Shown here piece after piece: positions 53,892 to 62,916 of a DNA stretch of 64,000 nt (position 1 is the first letter of the stretch; each line of letters starts with the position of its first letter). Source of the stretch: Sphaerisporangium rubeum (GTDB taxonomy: Bacteria; Actinomycetota; Actinomycetes; Streptosporangiales; Streptosporangiaceae); assembly GCF_014207705.1 (NCBI RefSeq), contig NZ_JACHIU010000001.1, positions 2,410,501 to 2,474,500 on the forward strand, read 5' to 3'. The position numbers and the translations under genes are program-made. The notes under the pieces are model-generated. The model made no database searches. It saw only the letters and a program-made list of their open reading frames with translations, and was not told the origin of the DNA.

Positions 53892-55616
53892 ATGCGCGCA
53901 ACCGAGATCGACTTCCTGCCCGTCACCATGCCACCCCCCGCCGGCGCCGACTCACCCGCCGGCACCGCGAACGGCACGTCGAACGGCACGTCGAACGGCA
54001 CGTCCAACGGCACGTCCAACGGCACCGCGAACGGCACGTCCGACGGCCACGCGCCGCCGCCGAGGAAGCCCTCCATGGCGGTGCTGCGCGAGCAGGGTGA
54101 ACGGCTGCGTGGCCGCATCACCGCCGGACGCAAGGAGTCCGTGGCGCGGCAGCACGCGCTCGGCAAGCGCACCGCGCGCGAGCGTATCGAGGCGCTGCTG
54201 GACGAGGGGTCGTTCGTCGAGATCGACATGTACCGGCGCCACCAGGCCCAGGGCATGCGCATGGGGGACAACCGGCCGCACACCGACGGCGTGGTCACCG
54301 GCTCGGGGACCATCGACGGCCGCCGGGTCTTCGTGTACGCGCAGGACTTCACCATCTTCGGCGGCTCGCTCGGCGAGGCCCACGCCGCGAAGATCCACAA
54401 GGTGATGGACCTGGCGCTGTCCACCGGCTCGCCGGTCATCGGACTCATCGACAGCGGCGGCGCGCGCATCCAGGAAGGAGTCGTGTCCCTGGCGGGATAC
54501 GGCGGCATCTTCCAGCGCATCGTGCAGGCGTCCGGCGTGATCCCGCAGATCAGCGTGGTGCTCGGCCCGTGCGCCGGCGGCGCCGCCTACACCGTCGGGC
54601 TCGCCGACTTCGCCTTCATGGTGCGCGACACCGCGCAGCTCTACCTGACGGGCCCGGACGTCGTCGAGGCCGTGAGCGGCCAGCGCGTCACGCACGCCGA
54701 GCTCGGCGGCGCCGACGTGCACGGCCGCCGCTCGGGGGTCGCGACGTTCGTGCACGACGACGAGGAGAGCTGCCTGCTCGACGTGCGCTACCTGGTCTCG
54801 CTGCTCCCCGGCAACAACCTGGAACCGCCGCCGTCGTGGCCCGCCACCGGCGCCACCGAGGACGTGCGGCCCGCGCTGGCGGACATCGTGCCGGTGGAGC
54901 CCAACAAGCCGTACGACATGCGGTCGGTCGTCGCCGAGATCGTGGACGACGGGGAGTTCCTGGAGATCCACGAGAACTGGGCCACCAACGTGATCTGCGT
55001 GCTGGCGCGCATCGACGGCGAGGTGGTGGGGGTCGTCGGCAACCAGCCCATGGTGCTGGCCGGCGTGCTCGACGTGGACGCGTCCCAGAAGGCCGCGAGG
55101 TTCGTGCGGTTCTGCGACGCGTTCGGCATCCCCCTGGTCACGCTGATCGATGTGCCGGGGTTCCTGCCGGGGACCGACCAGGAGCACGAGGGCATCATCA
55201 GGCACGGCGCCAAGCTGCTGTACGCGTACTGCGAGGCGACCGTGCCGCGTGTGCACGTCGTGGTGCGCAAGGCCTACGGCGGCGCGTACATCGTGATGGA
55301 CTCGCGGTCCATCGGCACGGACCTGTCGCTGGCGTGGCCGACCAACGAGATCGCGGTGATGGGTGCGGAGGGTGCGGTCAACGTCATCTTCCGCAAGGAG
55401 CTGGCCGCGTCGGTGGACCCGGCGGGCCTGCGCGCCGAGCTGGTGGAGGAGTACGTCGAGCAGCTCGTGCACCCCCACTACGCGGCCGAGCGCGGCCTCG
55501 TGGACGACGTCATCGACCCGGTGCTCACCCGCGCGGCGGTGGCCAGGGGCCTCGCGATGCTGCGCGGCAAACGGAAGCAGGCGCCGCAGCGCAAGCACGG
55601 AAACGTGCCTTTGTGA
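53892..55616 (+). CDS. Acyl-CoA carboxylase beta subunit (carboxyltransferase)
   Basis: The protein has 574 residues. The crotonase-like carboxyltransferase halves carry GLIDSGGARIQEGVVSLAGYG, VLGPCAGGAAYTVGLADF, DVPGFLPGTDQEHEGIIRHGAK, and RKAYGGAYIVMDSRSIGTDL. It transfers CO2 from biotin to acetyl- or propionyl-CoA and would supply malonyl- or methylmalonyl-CoA to a polyketide synthase. The N-terminus has a GTSN repeat insert. ATG 53892 has a strong GGGGGAGAGG site; ATG 53835 is an alternative 19 residues earlier. The biotin-carrying alpha subunit is not here. Confidence 0.88.
   Translation: MRATEIDFLPVTMPPPAGADSPAGTANGTSNGTSNGTSNGTSNGTANGTSDGHAPPPRKPSMAVLREQGERLRGRITAGRKESVARQHALGKRTARERIEALLDEGSFVEIDMYRRHQAQGMRMGDNRPHTDGVVTGSGTIDGRRVFVYAQDFTIFGGSLGEAHAAKIHKVMDLALSTGSPVIGLIDSGGARIQEGVVSLAGYGGIFQRIVQASGVIPQISVVLGPCAGGAAYTVGLADFAFMVRDTAQLYLTGPDVVEAVSGQRVTHAELGGADVHGRRSGVATFVHDDEESCLLDVRYLVSLLPGNNLEPPPSWPATGATEDVRPALADIVPVEPNKPYDMRSVVAEIVDDGEFLEIHENWATNVICVLARIDGEVVGVVGNQPMVLAGVLDVDASQKAARFVRFCDAFGIPLVTLIDVPGFLPGTDQEHEGIIRHGAKLLYAYCEATVPRVHVVVRKAYGGAYIVMDSRSIGTDLSLAWPTNEIAVMGAEGAVNVIFRKELAASVDPAGLRAELVEEYVEQLVHPHYAAERGLVDDVIDPVLTRAAVARGLAMLRGKRKQAPQRKHGNVPL
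53961..54044 (+). repeat. Seven 12-bp in-frame tandem units (G-T-S/A-N/D)
   Basis: Units follow GGCACSKCSRAC with slight changes and encode seven GTSN-like tetrapeptides in the carboxyltransferase N-terminus. The array is a likely slippage site. Confidence 0.9.
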
Positions 55617-55887
55617 AGCTCTCCGGTAAGCATCCCTACCGGCCTTCCGGCGATGTTTCGGCGGTCCATTTCGGACCCAAAGTGCGAGGACATAACACGG
55701 ATGTCCGAAACTGGACACCCCTACGTCAGAAAAACATGGCAAAACAAGAGAAGCGTCTCAGGCACCTAATGCGTCACAATGAGCATCAGCCCGACACTCC
55801 GTCCTTAATTCCTCGGGACGGAGCGTTCGTCACGCCTTCATGCGTGCGGGTCACCCGGTCAAGAATCCGCGGGATCGAGGTTTGCGC

Positions 55888-56457
55888 ATGGCCACCGGAA
55901 TCACTTCGCCTGCGAGCGGCACCCTGGCACCCGGCATCAACGGCAGGTACCACAAACTCGCACTCAACGCCTTCATGTTCATCGTCGTCGCGCACTGGGC
56001 CGAGCACATCGCTCAGGCCATCCAGATCTACGCGCTCGGCTGGAAGCTCCCCGACGCGCGCGGCGTGCTCGGCCTGCCGTTCCCGTGGCTGGTGACCTCC
56101 GAGTGGATGCACTACGGCTACGCGCTGATCATGCTGATCGGTCTCATCGCGCTGCGCAAGGGCTTCGTCGGCCGGGCACGGACCTGGTGGACGATCTCCC
56201 TCGGCATCCAGGTGTGGCACCACTTCGAGCACCTGCTCCTGCTCATCCAGAAGCTGTCCGGCGCCAACCTGGCCGGCAGGCCGGTGCCGACCAGCATCCT
56301 GCAGCTCATCGTCCCGAGAGTCGAACTGCACCTGTTCTACAATGCGGTGGTGTTCGCCCCGATGCTGGTCGCGGTGATCCTGCACCTCCGTCCCCGCCCC
56401 GAGGAGCGCGCCAAGATGCAGTGCACGTGCGCGACCCCCGTAGGCGCCGCGGCCTGA
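55888..56457 (+). CDS. Histidine-rich integral membrane protein, unknown function
   Basis: The 189-residue protein has four to five hydrophobic segments. Paired His residues sit at helix ends: HWAEHIAQAI, EWMHYGYAL, WHHFEHLLLL, VELHLFYN. Such an H-rich pattern is seen in membrane metal or heme oxidases and desaturases, so a metal site is possible. I do not recognise the family. ATG 55888 has GAGG 9 nt upstream. It ends 7 bp before a second membrane protein, and the third gene overlaps by 4 nt, so these three form an operon. Confidence 0.72.
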   Translation: MATGITSPASGTLAPGINGRYHKLALNAFMFIVVAHWAEHIAQAIQIYALGWKLPDARGVLGLPFPWLVTSEWMHYGYALIMLIGLIALRKGFVGRARTWWTISLGIQVWHHFEHLLLLIQKLSGANLAGRPVPTSILQLIVPRVELHLFYNAVVFAPMLVAVILHLRPRPEERAKMQCTCATPVGAAA

Positions 56458-56464
56458 CCGCGCC

Positions 56465-56971
56465 ATGACCGACGAGGTTCACGACTTCGCTCTGGACCGC
56501 GAGCGCCCCAGGCGTCCGCGGTCCCCGGCGTTCACCGCCGCGCTGGCGCTCGTCGCGCTCTTCCTGCTCTACCTCGCGGTGCCCAACATCGGCCCCACGG
56601 TGCGCGCCGCGCGCGCCGACGGAGCCTCCGGGGTGTTCACCGCGCGCGAGCTGTACTGCATCCAGCACCCCGGTCACGAGAGCTGCACGTGGACCGGCGA
56701 CTTCGTGGCCGACGACGGCACCGTGCAGCGGGCCGACGTGGCCCTGTACGGCGCGGACCGCGAGATGCTCCAGCAGGGCCAGCGGACCAAGGCGATCGAC
56801 GTCGGCCGGGCCAACCAGGTGTACGGCCCCGGCGGTTCCAACGAGTGGGTCTTCACGTTCTCGCTGCTGCTCATCGCCGTCGCGCTGCTCGCCTACCTGT
56901 TCGTCCTGCCGCCGCTGCGCCGCCGCCGCGCTCGCGCGCGCGACGGCGGAGGTGTGCCGTCGCCGGCGTGA
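56465..56971 (+). CDS. Two-helix membrane protein, unknown function
   Basis: The 168-residue protein has an N-terminal transmembrane segment (FTAALALVALFLLYLAV) and a C-terminal one (WVFTFSLLLIAVALLAYLFVL). The roughly 80-residue external loop has two Cys residues (YCIQHPGHESC). It overlaps the next gene by 4 nt (GTGA). I do not recognise the family; the loop could form a disulfide and bind or anchor a partner. Confidence 0.7.
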   Translation: MTDEVHDFALDRERPRRPRSPAFTAALALVALFLLYLAVPNIGPTVRAARADGASGVFTARELYCIQHPGHESCTWTGDFVADDGTVQRADVALYGADREMLQQGQRTKAIDVGRANQVYGPGGSNEWVFTFSLLLIAVALLAYLFVLPPLRRRRARARDGGGVPSPA

Positions 56972-57675
56972 CCCCTCGCGTCATGATCGTGGGGGACTCC
57001 ATCAGCCAAGGCGCCGAGGGGGACAGGACCTGGCGCCACCGGCTGGCCGAGCATCTCGGCGAGCGTGACGTCGTCGTCCGGTTCGTCGGACCGTGGACCG
57101 GCACCTGGATCCTCCCCGACCCCCGCGGCGGTGAGCTCGCGGAGTTCGCCTGCGTCCAGACCCGCATCGGCCGCTACCCGAGAGGTGGCGGCTTCGGTGA
57201 CGGCCTGCACTACGCGCGCTGGGGCCGCACCCTGCACGAGGCCAAGGACGGCATCGCCGGCGCCGTCGCGGCCTGCCGTCCGGGACACCTGATGGTCGCG
57301 CTCGGCTTCAACGACCTGGCCTGGGGTGTCTCGGGCCCCTCCGGCCTGCTGGCGGACCTCGCGACCTTCGTCAGCCGCGCCAGGACGGCCCGTCCGGACC
57401 TGCGCTTCCTCGTGGCCGACGTCGTGCGGCGCACCCCCCTGGCGGAGCACCCCCATCTCGGCGCACTCATCGGCGCCTACAACCGCGCGCTGCCGGCGGC
57501 CCTCGCCACGATGTCCACCCCGAGCTCCCCGGTCCTCCCCGTCGCGCTGTCGGCGCGGTACGACCCCTACAGCGACGCCTACGACGGCCTGCACCCCAAC
57601 CCCATCGGCGAGATCAAGATCGCTCAGACCTTCGCCGAGGCCTTCCTCGCGACCGGCGACCGCGCCGCGGCCTAG
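56968..57675 (+). CDS. SGNH/GDSL hydrolase
   Basis: The 235-residue protein has block I with the nucleophile Ser (MIVGDSISQG), a GFND Asn block, and DGLHPN with the catalytic Asp-His. No signal peptide. The GTG start overlaps the previous stop. It is an esterase or acyl hydrolase; in this operon it could trim an acyl group at the membrane. Its stop overlaps that of the convergent hydrolase. Confidence 0.84.
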   Translation: MTPRVMIVGDSISQGAEGDRTWRHRLAEHLGERDVVVRFVGPWTGTWILPDPRGGELAEFACVQTRIGRYPRGGGFGDGLHYARWGRTLHEAKDGIAGAVAACRPGHLMVALGFNDLAWGVSGPSGLLADLATFVSRARTARPDLRFLVADVVRRTPLAEHPHLGALIGAYNRALPAALATMSTPSSPVLPVALSARYDPYSDAYDGLHPNPIGEIKIAQTFAEAFLATGDRAAA

Positions 57676-58388
57676 GCGGCGACGCCGGTCAGCAGGGTCA
57701 CCAGGCGGTCGGGGGCCGAGACCATGGGCCAGTGGCCGGTGTCGAGGGTGTGGAAGTCCCAGGTCGGGGAGCGGCGCAGCGCGGTGACGTCGGGGGCGAC
57801 CCGGCCGCCGTAGTGGTCCTTCTCGCACACGACGTACGTGGCGCGCTGCTGCTCCAGGGGACGGGTCAGCACGGCGGGCTCGGAGAGGGTGTGGCCGGGG
57901 TGGCCGACGAAGCGCTCCACCAGCCACGCGGCCTGGCCGGGGGACAGGTCCTGGCCGTCGGCCACCACCGTGACGTCGGGGACGGGCCACCGGCCGCCGT
58001 TCTCGGCGATGAGACGCAGCTCCGCGGCACGCTGGCGTTCGGGGAAGGCGTGCAGCATCGACAGGCCGTCGTGCGGCAGGAACGCCTCCACGAACACGGT
58101 GTGCGCCACCCGGTCGGGGAGCCGGTCGGCGACCTGGCCGGCGACGATGCCGGAGTAGCTGTGCGCGACGAGGATGACGTCGCGCAGATCGTCCTTCTCC
58201 AGCACCGAGGCCAGTTCGGCCACGTGGGTGGCGAGGCCGACGCGTGAGACGTCGGCCTCCGGCCCGGCCAGTCCCGACAGGGTGACCGCGCGTGCCTGGT
58301 GGCCGAGGACGCGCAGCCCTCGGATCACCGGTTCCCAGGCCCAGGCACCCATCCAGGCGCCAGGGACCAGGATGTACTGTCTTCTCAC
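57672..58388 (-). CDS. Alpha/beta hydrolase (EstC/MES-like)
   Basis: The 238-residue protein has YILVPGAWMGAWAWEPV, the nucleophile elbow VAHSYSGIVAG, and late TGHWPM His. This pattern is typical of salicylate-esterase-like and RifN-type hydrolases in actinomycetes. GTG 58388 was chosen since homology starts there; ATG 58466 is possible. The function is unknown; hydrolysis of an aryl ester is one option. Confidence 0.78.
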   Translation of the reverse strand: MRRQYILVPGAWMGAWAWEPVIRGLRVLGHQARAVTLSGLAGPEADVSRVGLATHVAELASVLEKDDLRDVILVAHSYSGIVAGQVADRLPDRVAHTVFVEAFLPHDGLSMLHAFPERQRAAELRLIAENGGRWPVPDVTVVADGQDLSPGQAAWLVERFVGHPGHTLSEPAVLTRPLEQQRATYVVCEKDHYGGRVAPDVTALRRSPTWDFHTLDTGHWPMVSAPDRLVTLLTGVAA

Positions 58389-58554
58389 GGCGGGTCCGCT
58401 TCCTCTCCTCCAAAGGGACTGCCCAGAACAATACGAAAGAACACCTGTTAACGGCGATTCAGCCATAAGTGTCGGTCATGGCTTTATCCCACTACTCCTG
58501 CCGTGACTTTCGGTAATATTCAACAGTCGCTTACACTTCAGGTCAACGCCGATG

Positions 58555-59313
58555 TCACGCCGCGATGCCGATGGTCGTGAATGGCATACGGGTGAGATCG
58601 TCGACCTCGGCCTCCATGACGCTCACCGGTCCCGCGCCGCTGATGGTCGCGATCATCCCGGCGTACCCCGGCCCCGGGTCCAGAGCGGACAGCCGCAGCT
58701 CGTCCACCGGCACGTCCAGCGGCCAGTCCAGCAGCGCCGGCGGCTGGTGCGGGTAGCTGACGCTCACGTGCCGCGGCGGCACGCGCAGGCCGTGGCCGGT
58801 GGCCTTGAGCACGGCCTCCTTGATCACCCAGATGCGGGTGAAGGCGGCGTGCTGGTGCCGCTCGGGGAGTGAGCGGACGAAGTCCTGCTCGGCGGGGGTG
58901 AGCGCCGAGCGGATCAGCTCGTTCACCGGCGCGTCCGGTATCTGCTCGACGTCCACGCCGATCGGCCCCGCGGTGCTGAGCGCCACCGCGACGCGGTCCC
59001 CGGAGTGGGACACCGAGGCGTAGAGCGGCTCGGGGGTGTGCAGGATGTGCGGCTTGCCGTGCGGCTTGCCGCAGTCAGGGCACCTGCGCTCGACGTGCAC
59101 CTGGTGCGGCGCGATGTCCAGGTGGGCCGCGGCGGCGGCGCGCAGCAGCAGGCAGGCGGTGAGGAAACGACGCCGGTCGGCGTCGCGGTGGAAGCGCATG
59201 GCGCGCTCCAGCTCAGGCGGGCTGAGCACGCCGGAGACGGTGTCGGCAGGCGGCTGCTGCGGGGTGGCCCACCAGACGCGGCTGTGGCCGTCCGGGACGA
59301 GGGCTGTGGTCAC
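58555..59313 (-). CDS. Sfp-type 4'-phosphopantetheinyl transferase
   Basis: The 252-residue protein has the Sfp motifs: ASVSHSGDRVAVAL, GVDVEQIPD, and WVIKEAVLKATGHGL, where Asp and Glu residues bind Mg and CoA. A CPDCGKPHGKP segment occurs before them, as in many actinomycete members. It activates carrier proteins, here probably the free-standing PCP and the off-window PKS. GTG 59313 has GGGAGG. A weak operator points to it. Confidence 0.88.
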   Translation of the reverse strand: MTTALVPDGHSRVWWATPQQPPADTVSGVLSPPELERAMRFHRDADRRRFLTACLLLRAAAAAHLDIAPHQVHVERRCPDCGKPHGKPHILHTPEPLYASVSHSGDRVAVALSTAGPIGVDVEQIPDAPVNELIRSALTPAEQDFVRSLPERHQHAAFTRIWVIKEAVLKATGHGLRVPPRHVSVSYPHQPPALLDWPLDVPVDELRLSALDPGPGYAGMIATISGAGPVSVMEAEVDDLTRMPFTTIGIAA

Positions 59314-59434
59314 GGTGCCTCCCTTCCTTGTCTTTTCCGAGGTGTGCCGCGACGCGCCTCGCGGCGGGGTGGAAATCGGAGCGGCGGAAATGGTCACGGG
59401 ACGGTGGAATTCGACAGATGATTCATGGGGTTCG

Positions 59435-59452
59435 CGCATTTGTGATCTCGCC
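59435..59452 (-). promoter_or_regulatory. Weak cluster operator (toward PPTase)
   Basis: The minus strand reads GGCGAGATCACAAATGCG with TGTCGAAT 19 nt downstream. The right half-site and the +19 block match; the left half-site does not. Confidence 0.35.
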
Positions 59453-59544
59453 GGCTCGTGGGTTCTTTTCACGTTCGCAAGGTCCACTGTGCGTCGCGCG
59501 CTCCGCGCGTTCTATGCGAAAGGCAGGCAGCATGCTGCGCCGAG

Positions 59545-59569
59545 GTGTCAGCTTCCTGCCAGCTGACAC
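59545..59569 (+). promoter_or_regulatory. Perfect inverted repeat, 8-9-8
   Basis: GTGTCAGC (59545-59552) and GCTGACAC (59562-59569) flank a 9-bp spacer about 110 bp before the acyltransferase gene. It may be a TetR/MarR-like operator. Confidence 0.5.
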
Positions 59570-59679
59570 GTGACTGGTCAGGTGGCCTCCGGCACCCCGG
59601 TGGCCGGTATCGTCCCTAGGACGGGGGAAGGAAACGTGGGGTGGCCCGGCAGGGCCGCCGCCGACCACAAGGGGGGCCG

Positions 59680-61146
59680 ATGCGGCAGCTCAGCGCGCTC
59701 GACGCGCAGTTCCTCCACTTCGAGAGCGACACCAACGTCGCCAACGTCGCGGGGCTGTCCATCCTGGACGGGCCGCTCGGCCGCGACGAGCTCGTCGCGC
59801 TGGTGGAGGAGCGGGCCCACCTGGTGGAGCCGCTGCGCAGGCGGCTGGTCACCGTGCCGTTCGGGCTGGACCATCCCTACTGGGCCGAGGCCGACGACAT
59901 CGACTTCGACTACCACGTGCGCGAGCTGGCGCTGCCGGCCCCCGGCGACGACAGGCAGCTCGGCGAGCAGGTGGCCCGCCTGCACGCGCGCCGGCTGGAC
60001 CGCCGGCGGCCGCTGTGGGAGATGTACCTCGTCCACGGCCTCGAAGGCGGCCGCACCGCCATCTACACCAAGATCCACCACGCGGCCATCGACGGCATGT
60101 ACGGCGCGGGTGCGCTCGCCGCGCTCATGGACCTCACCGCGGTGCCGGAGCCGCTCGCCGTGGGGCAGAGCCACGCGCCGCACCAGGACCGCGCGCCTGA
60201 GACCGCCGAGATGCTGCTGCGCACGGCGGGACGGCTCGTCGCCAACCCCGCGCACCTGCTGCGTTTCCTCGCCGAGGCCATGCCGAGGCTCGACGAGATC
60301 CCCGTCATCTCGCTGCTCCCCGGCGCGGGCCCGGTGTCGCGCGCCACGCGCTGGCTGACCCGCAAGCTCGGCGGTGGCGTGGAGGTGCCTGAGCTGCCGC
60401 GGCTGACGGTGCCGCGCACGCCGTTCAACGCGCCGGTGTCCGCGCACCGCCGTTTCGCGTTCGCCGAGCTGTCCCTCGACGAGGTCAAGCAGATCAAGAA
60501 GACGTTCGGGGTGACCGTCAACGACGTGGTGATGACGCTGGCGGCCACCGCGGTGCGGCGCTGGCTCGTCGACCACGACGCGCTGCCGGACGAGCCGCTG
60601 GTCGCCGGGGTGCCGTTCTCGCTGCGCACCGCCGGGGGAGCGGACGCACCCGGCAACCAGGTCACCTTGATGATCACACCGCTGGACACCAGGATCGAGG
60701 ACCCGGCCGAGCGGCTGCGCGCCGTGCACGAGTCGATGAGCCTGATCAAGGAACGCTTCGCGCTGGCCCCCGCGCGCTGGCTGCGCCACCTCAGCGAGAG
60801 CATGCCGGCGGCGCTCACCGGTCTCGCCGACCGCGCCGCGTTCGGCCTGGTGGCCCAGACGTCCCCGCCGATCAATCTCATGGTGTCCAACGTGCCGGGG
60901 CCGCAGATCCCGCTGTACATCTGCGGCCGGCGGCTGCTCGCGCAGTACCCGGTGTCGGTCGTCACCGACGCCAGCGGCGGCCTCAACATCACCGCGTTCT
61001 CCTACAACGGCCGCGTCGCGGTCGGCATCGTGTCGTGCCGCGTGCTGGTGCCGGACGTGTGGAACATCGCCGGCTACCTGAGTGAGGCCCTGGAGGAGCT
61101 GAAGGCCCTGCCGCCGCCGGGTGACCGGAGTGAACAGCCGTCCTAG
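59680..61146 (+). CDS. WS/DGAT-family O-acyltransferase
   Basis: The 488-residue protein has the N-terminal ALDAQFLHFES signature, active-site HHAAIDG at 133-139, and a C-terminal PPINLMVSNVPGPQIPLYICG block. Family members make wax esters or triacylglycerol from acyl-CoA. It may serve storage lipid rather than the antibiotic. GGGGGG before the ATG is its ribosome site. No cluster operator was found immediately upstream. Confidence 0.87.
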   Translation: MRQLSALDAQFLHFESDTNVANVAGLSILDGPLGRDELVALVEERAHLVEPLRRRLVTVPFGLDHPYWAEADDIDFDYHVRELALPAPGDDRQLGEQVARLHARRLDRRRPLWEMYLVHGLEGGRTAIYTKIHHAAIDGMYGAGALAALMDLTAVPEPLAVGQSHAPHQDRAPETAEMLLRTAGRLVANPAHLLRFLAEAMPRLDEIPVISLLPGAGPVSRATRWLTRKLGGGVEVPELPRLTVPRTPFNAPVSAHRRFAFAELSLDEVKQIKKTFGVTVNDVVMTLAATAVRRWLVDHDALPDEPLVAGVPFSLRTAGGADAPGNQVTLMITPLDTRIEDPAERLRAVHESMSLIKERFALAPARWLRHLSESMPAALTGLADRAAFGLVAQTSPPINLMVSNVPGPQIPLYICGRRLLAQYPVSVVTDASGGLNITAFSYNGRVAVGIVSCRVLVPDVWNIAGYLSEALEELKALPPPGDRSEQPS

Positions 61147-61237
61147 GCCCGGTGGACGGCATCATCCGGCGCCGATCACGGGACCGGCCGGGTGAGCCGG
61201 GAGAACGACCATGAGCCAGGGCCGCCCGGCCGCGCCG

Positions 61238-61585
61238 TCAGCGGGCCTGACCACGCAGGATCTTGAACCACAGGGCCTCCGCCTGGTGGTACCGCATGCG
61301 GACCGTCTCACGTGGCGGCCCCTCCGACCCGTCCGCGCAGCGGATGTGCGCGCGTCCGCCGCCGACGACCAGGTAGTAGACCCGGGTGCGGCACACGCAC
61401 GTCCAGCGCAGCACCCTCGGCCGGCTCTCGACGTTCATCCGGGGGTGCCAGTCGATGTCCTCGCAGTCCTCACGCGGAGGCGGGACGTGCGGGCCGTGAC
61501 CGGCGTGACCCGAGGTGGAGGTCATCGCCGTCGCACCCCGGTCCACGAGGACACCGGCGTCCGGATCCGGGTACCTCTGCGCCAT
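61238..61585 (-). CDS. Small hypothetical protein with Cys/His residues
   Basis: The 115-residue protein has a Cys-containing core (WTCVCRTRVYYLVVGGGRAHIRC), which could form a small beta-domain. The family is unknown. ATG 61585 has AGAGG 6 nt upstream; codon bias is normal. It lies convergent to the WS/DGAT gene. Confidence 0.5.
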   Translation of the reverse strand: MAQRYPDPDAGVLVDRGATAMTSTSGHAGHGPHVPPPREDCEDIDWHPRMNVESRPRVLRWTCVCRTRVYYLVVGGGRAHIRCADGSEGPPRETVRMRYHQAEALWFKILRGQAR

Positions 61586-61749
61586 CCCCACCTCTTCCTC
61601 ACGGCCAGGTCAACCGTTTGACATATACGACGATGACGAGGCCGTGAAACCCGCTGTCCTGAGCCGGACCTCGTGGCGGATGTGACGTACCGCCTGCATA
61701 AGGGGCACTTTTCCTGTACGGGGTCAGGAGCGGCACCGCGGGAGGAGTC

Positions 61750-62916
61750 ATGATGAAGGGACATCAGCCGTCCCGGCCGGTGCTGGTGGCGTTGCGCGGT
61801 CTCGGGCTCGGGGACCTGCTCACAGCGGTGCCGGCGTTGCGCGCGTTGCGCCGTGCCTTCCCGGAGCACCGGGTCGCGCTCGCCGCGCCGGCGGCGCTCG
61901 CGGGCCTGTTGCCGCTGATCGGCGCGGTGGACGAGCTGCTGGACGTGTCCGGCGCCGGCCCGGTGCCGTGCCACGCGCCGGACGTCGCGGTCAACCTGCA
62001 CGGCGCGGGCCCGCAGAGCACCGCGGCCCTCCTGCGGACCCGGCCGGGCCGTCTGCTGACCCACGCGCACCCGCTGCTCCCCGGCACCCCCGGCCCGCCT
62101 TGGGATCCCGGCGCGCACGAGGTGACCCGCTGGTGCGCGATGCTCGGCTGGCACGGCGTCCCGGCCGATCCCGCCGACCTGTCCCTGACGGCCCCCGTGT
62201 CCGAGGTGCGCGGCCACGTCGTCGTCCACCCCGGCGCCGCGTACCCCGCGCGACGCTGGCCCCCGGAACGGTTCGCCGAGGTCGTGGCCGCTCTGACCCG
62301 TTCCGGCCACCGCGTGTTGCTGACCGGCGGCCCGGCGGAACGTCCGCTGGCCGGCGAGGTCGCCGCACTGGCACGCGACCGCGGGGCCACGAGGACCGAG
62401 GTCGTGGCCGGCCGTACCGACGTGGCGGAGCTGGCCGCGCTGGTCGGGGCCGCGCGCCTGGTGATCTGCGGGGACACCGGCGTGGCGCACCTGGCCACCG
62501 CGCTCGGCACCCCCTCGGTCGTGATCTTCGGCCCGGTCTCCCCGGCGTTGTGGGGGCCGTCCGGCCGCGCCGCGCACATCGCGCTGTGGGCCGGCCGCTC
62601 CGGCGACCCGCACGGCGACGTCCCCGGCGAAGGGCTGCTGGAGATCGGGGTGGCCGACGTCCTCGCCGCCGCCACCGGCCTGCTGGCCCGGGCCGGTGAG
62701 GAGACGGACCCGGTCACGGTGACGCTCTGCGAGGACGGGCCGCTGCTGGTGCGCGGTCCGTTCACCATCGTCACGCGGGACGGCCGGGCCGTCGGCCCCG
62801 GCCGGTCGACCGTGGCGCTGTGCCGGTGCGGACGGTCGAGGGTCAAGCCGTTCTGCGACGGCTCGCACAAGGCGGCGGGGTTCCGCGCGCCGGGAGAGCC
62901 CGCCGCAGACGCCTGA
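61750..62916 (+). CDS. GT9 (heptosyltransferase-like) glycosyltransferase fused to a CDGSH iron-sulfur domain
   Basis: The 388-residue protein has two domains. Residues 1-315 are GT-B family 9: VALRGLGLGDLLTAVPALRAL, HPGAAYPARRWPPERFAEV, GDTGVAHLATALGTPSVVIFGP. Residues 322-388 are a complete CDGSH domain (VTVTLCEDGPLL at the start, then ligands Cys358, Cys360, Cys369 and His373 in CRCGRSRVKPFCDGSH), which binds [2Fe-2S]. The junction is in frame with no stop between. GGAGGAG precedes ATG 61750. Its 3' end overlaps the convergent GT2 gene by 74 bp. The fusion is unusual. Confidence 0.85.
   Translation: MMKGHQPSRPVLVALRGLGLGDLLTAVPALRALRRAFPEHRVALAAPAALAGLLPLIGAVDELLDVSGAGPVPCHAPDVAVNLHGAGPQSTAALLRTRPGRLLTHAHPLLPGTPGPPWDPGAHEVTRWCAMLGWHGVPADPADLSLTAPVSEVRGHVVVHPGAAYPARRWPPERFAEVVAALTRSGHRVLLTGGPAERPLAGEVAALARDRGATRTEVVAGRTDVAELAALVGAARLVICGDTGVAHLATALGTPSVVIFGPVSPALWGPSGRAAHIALWAGRSGDPHGDVPGEGLLEIGVADVLAAATGLLARAGEETDPVTVTLCEDGPLLVRGPFTIVTRDGRAVGPGRSTVALCRCGRSRVKPFCDGSHKAAGFRAPGEPAADA

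Larger units (their letters stand above)
59314..59679. other. Divergent intergenic region, PPTase / WS-DGAT
   Basis: It contains a weak operator-like site (59435-59452, minus) and a perfect inverted repeat at 59545-59569. No small gene is supported. Confidence 0.45.

Noticed and set aside
55736-55860. Possible small gene starting MAKQEKRLRH
   Set aside because: The frame runs on into the next gene's wrong frame, and there is no ribosome site.
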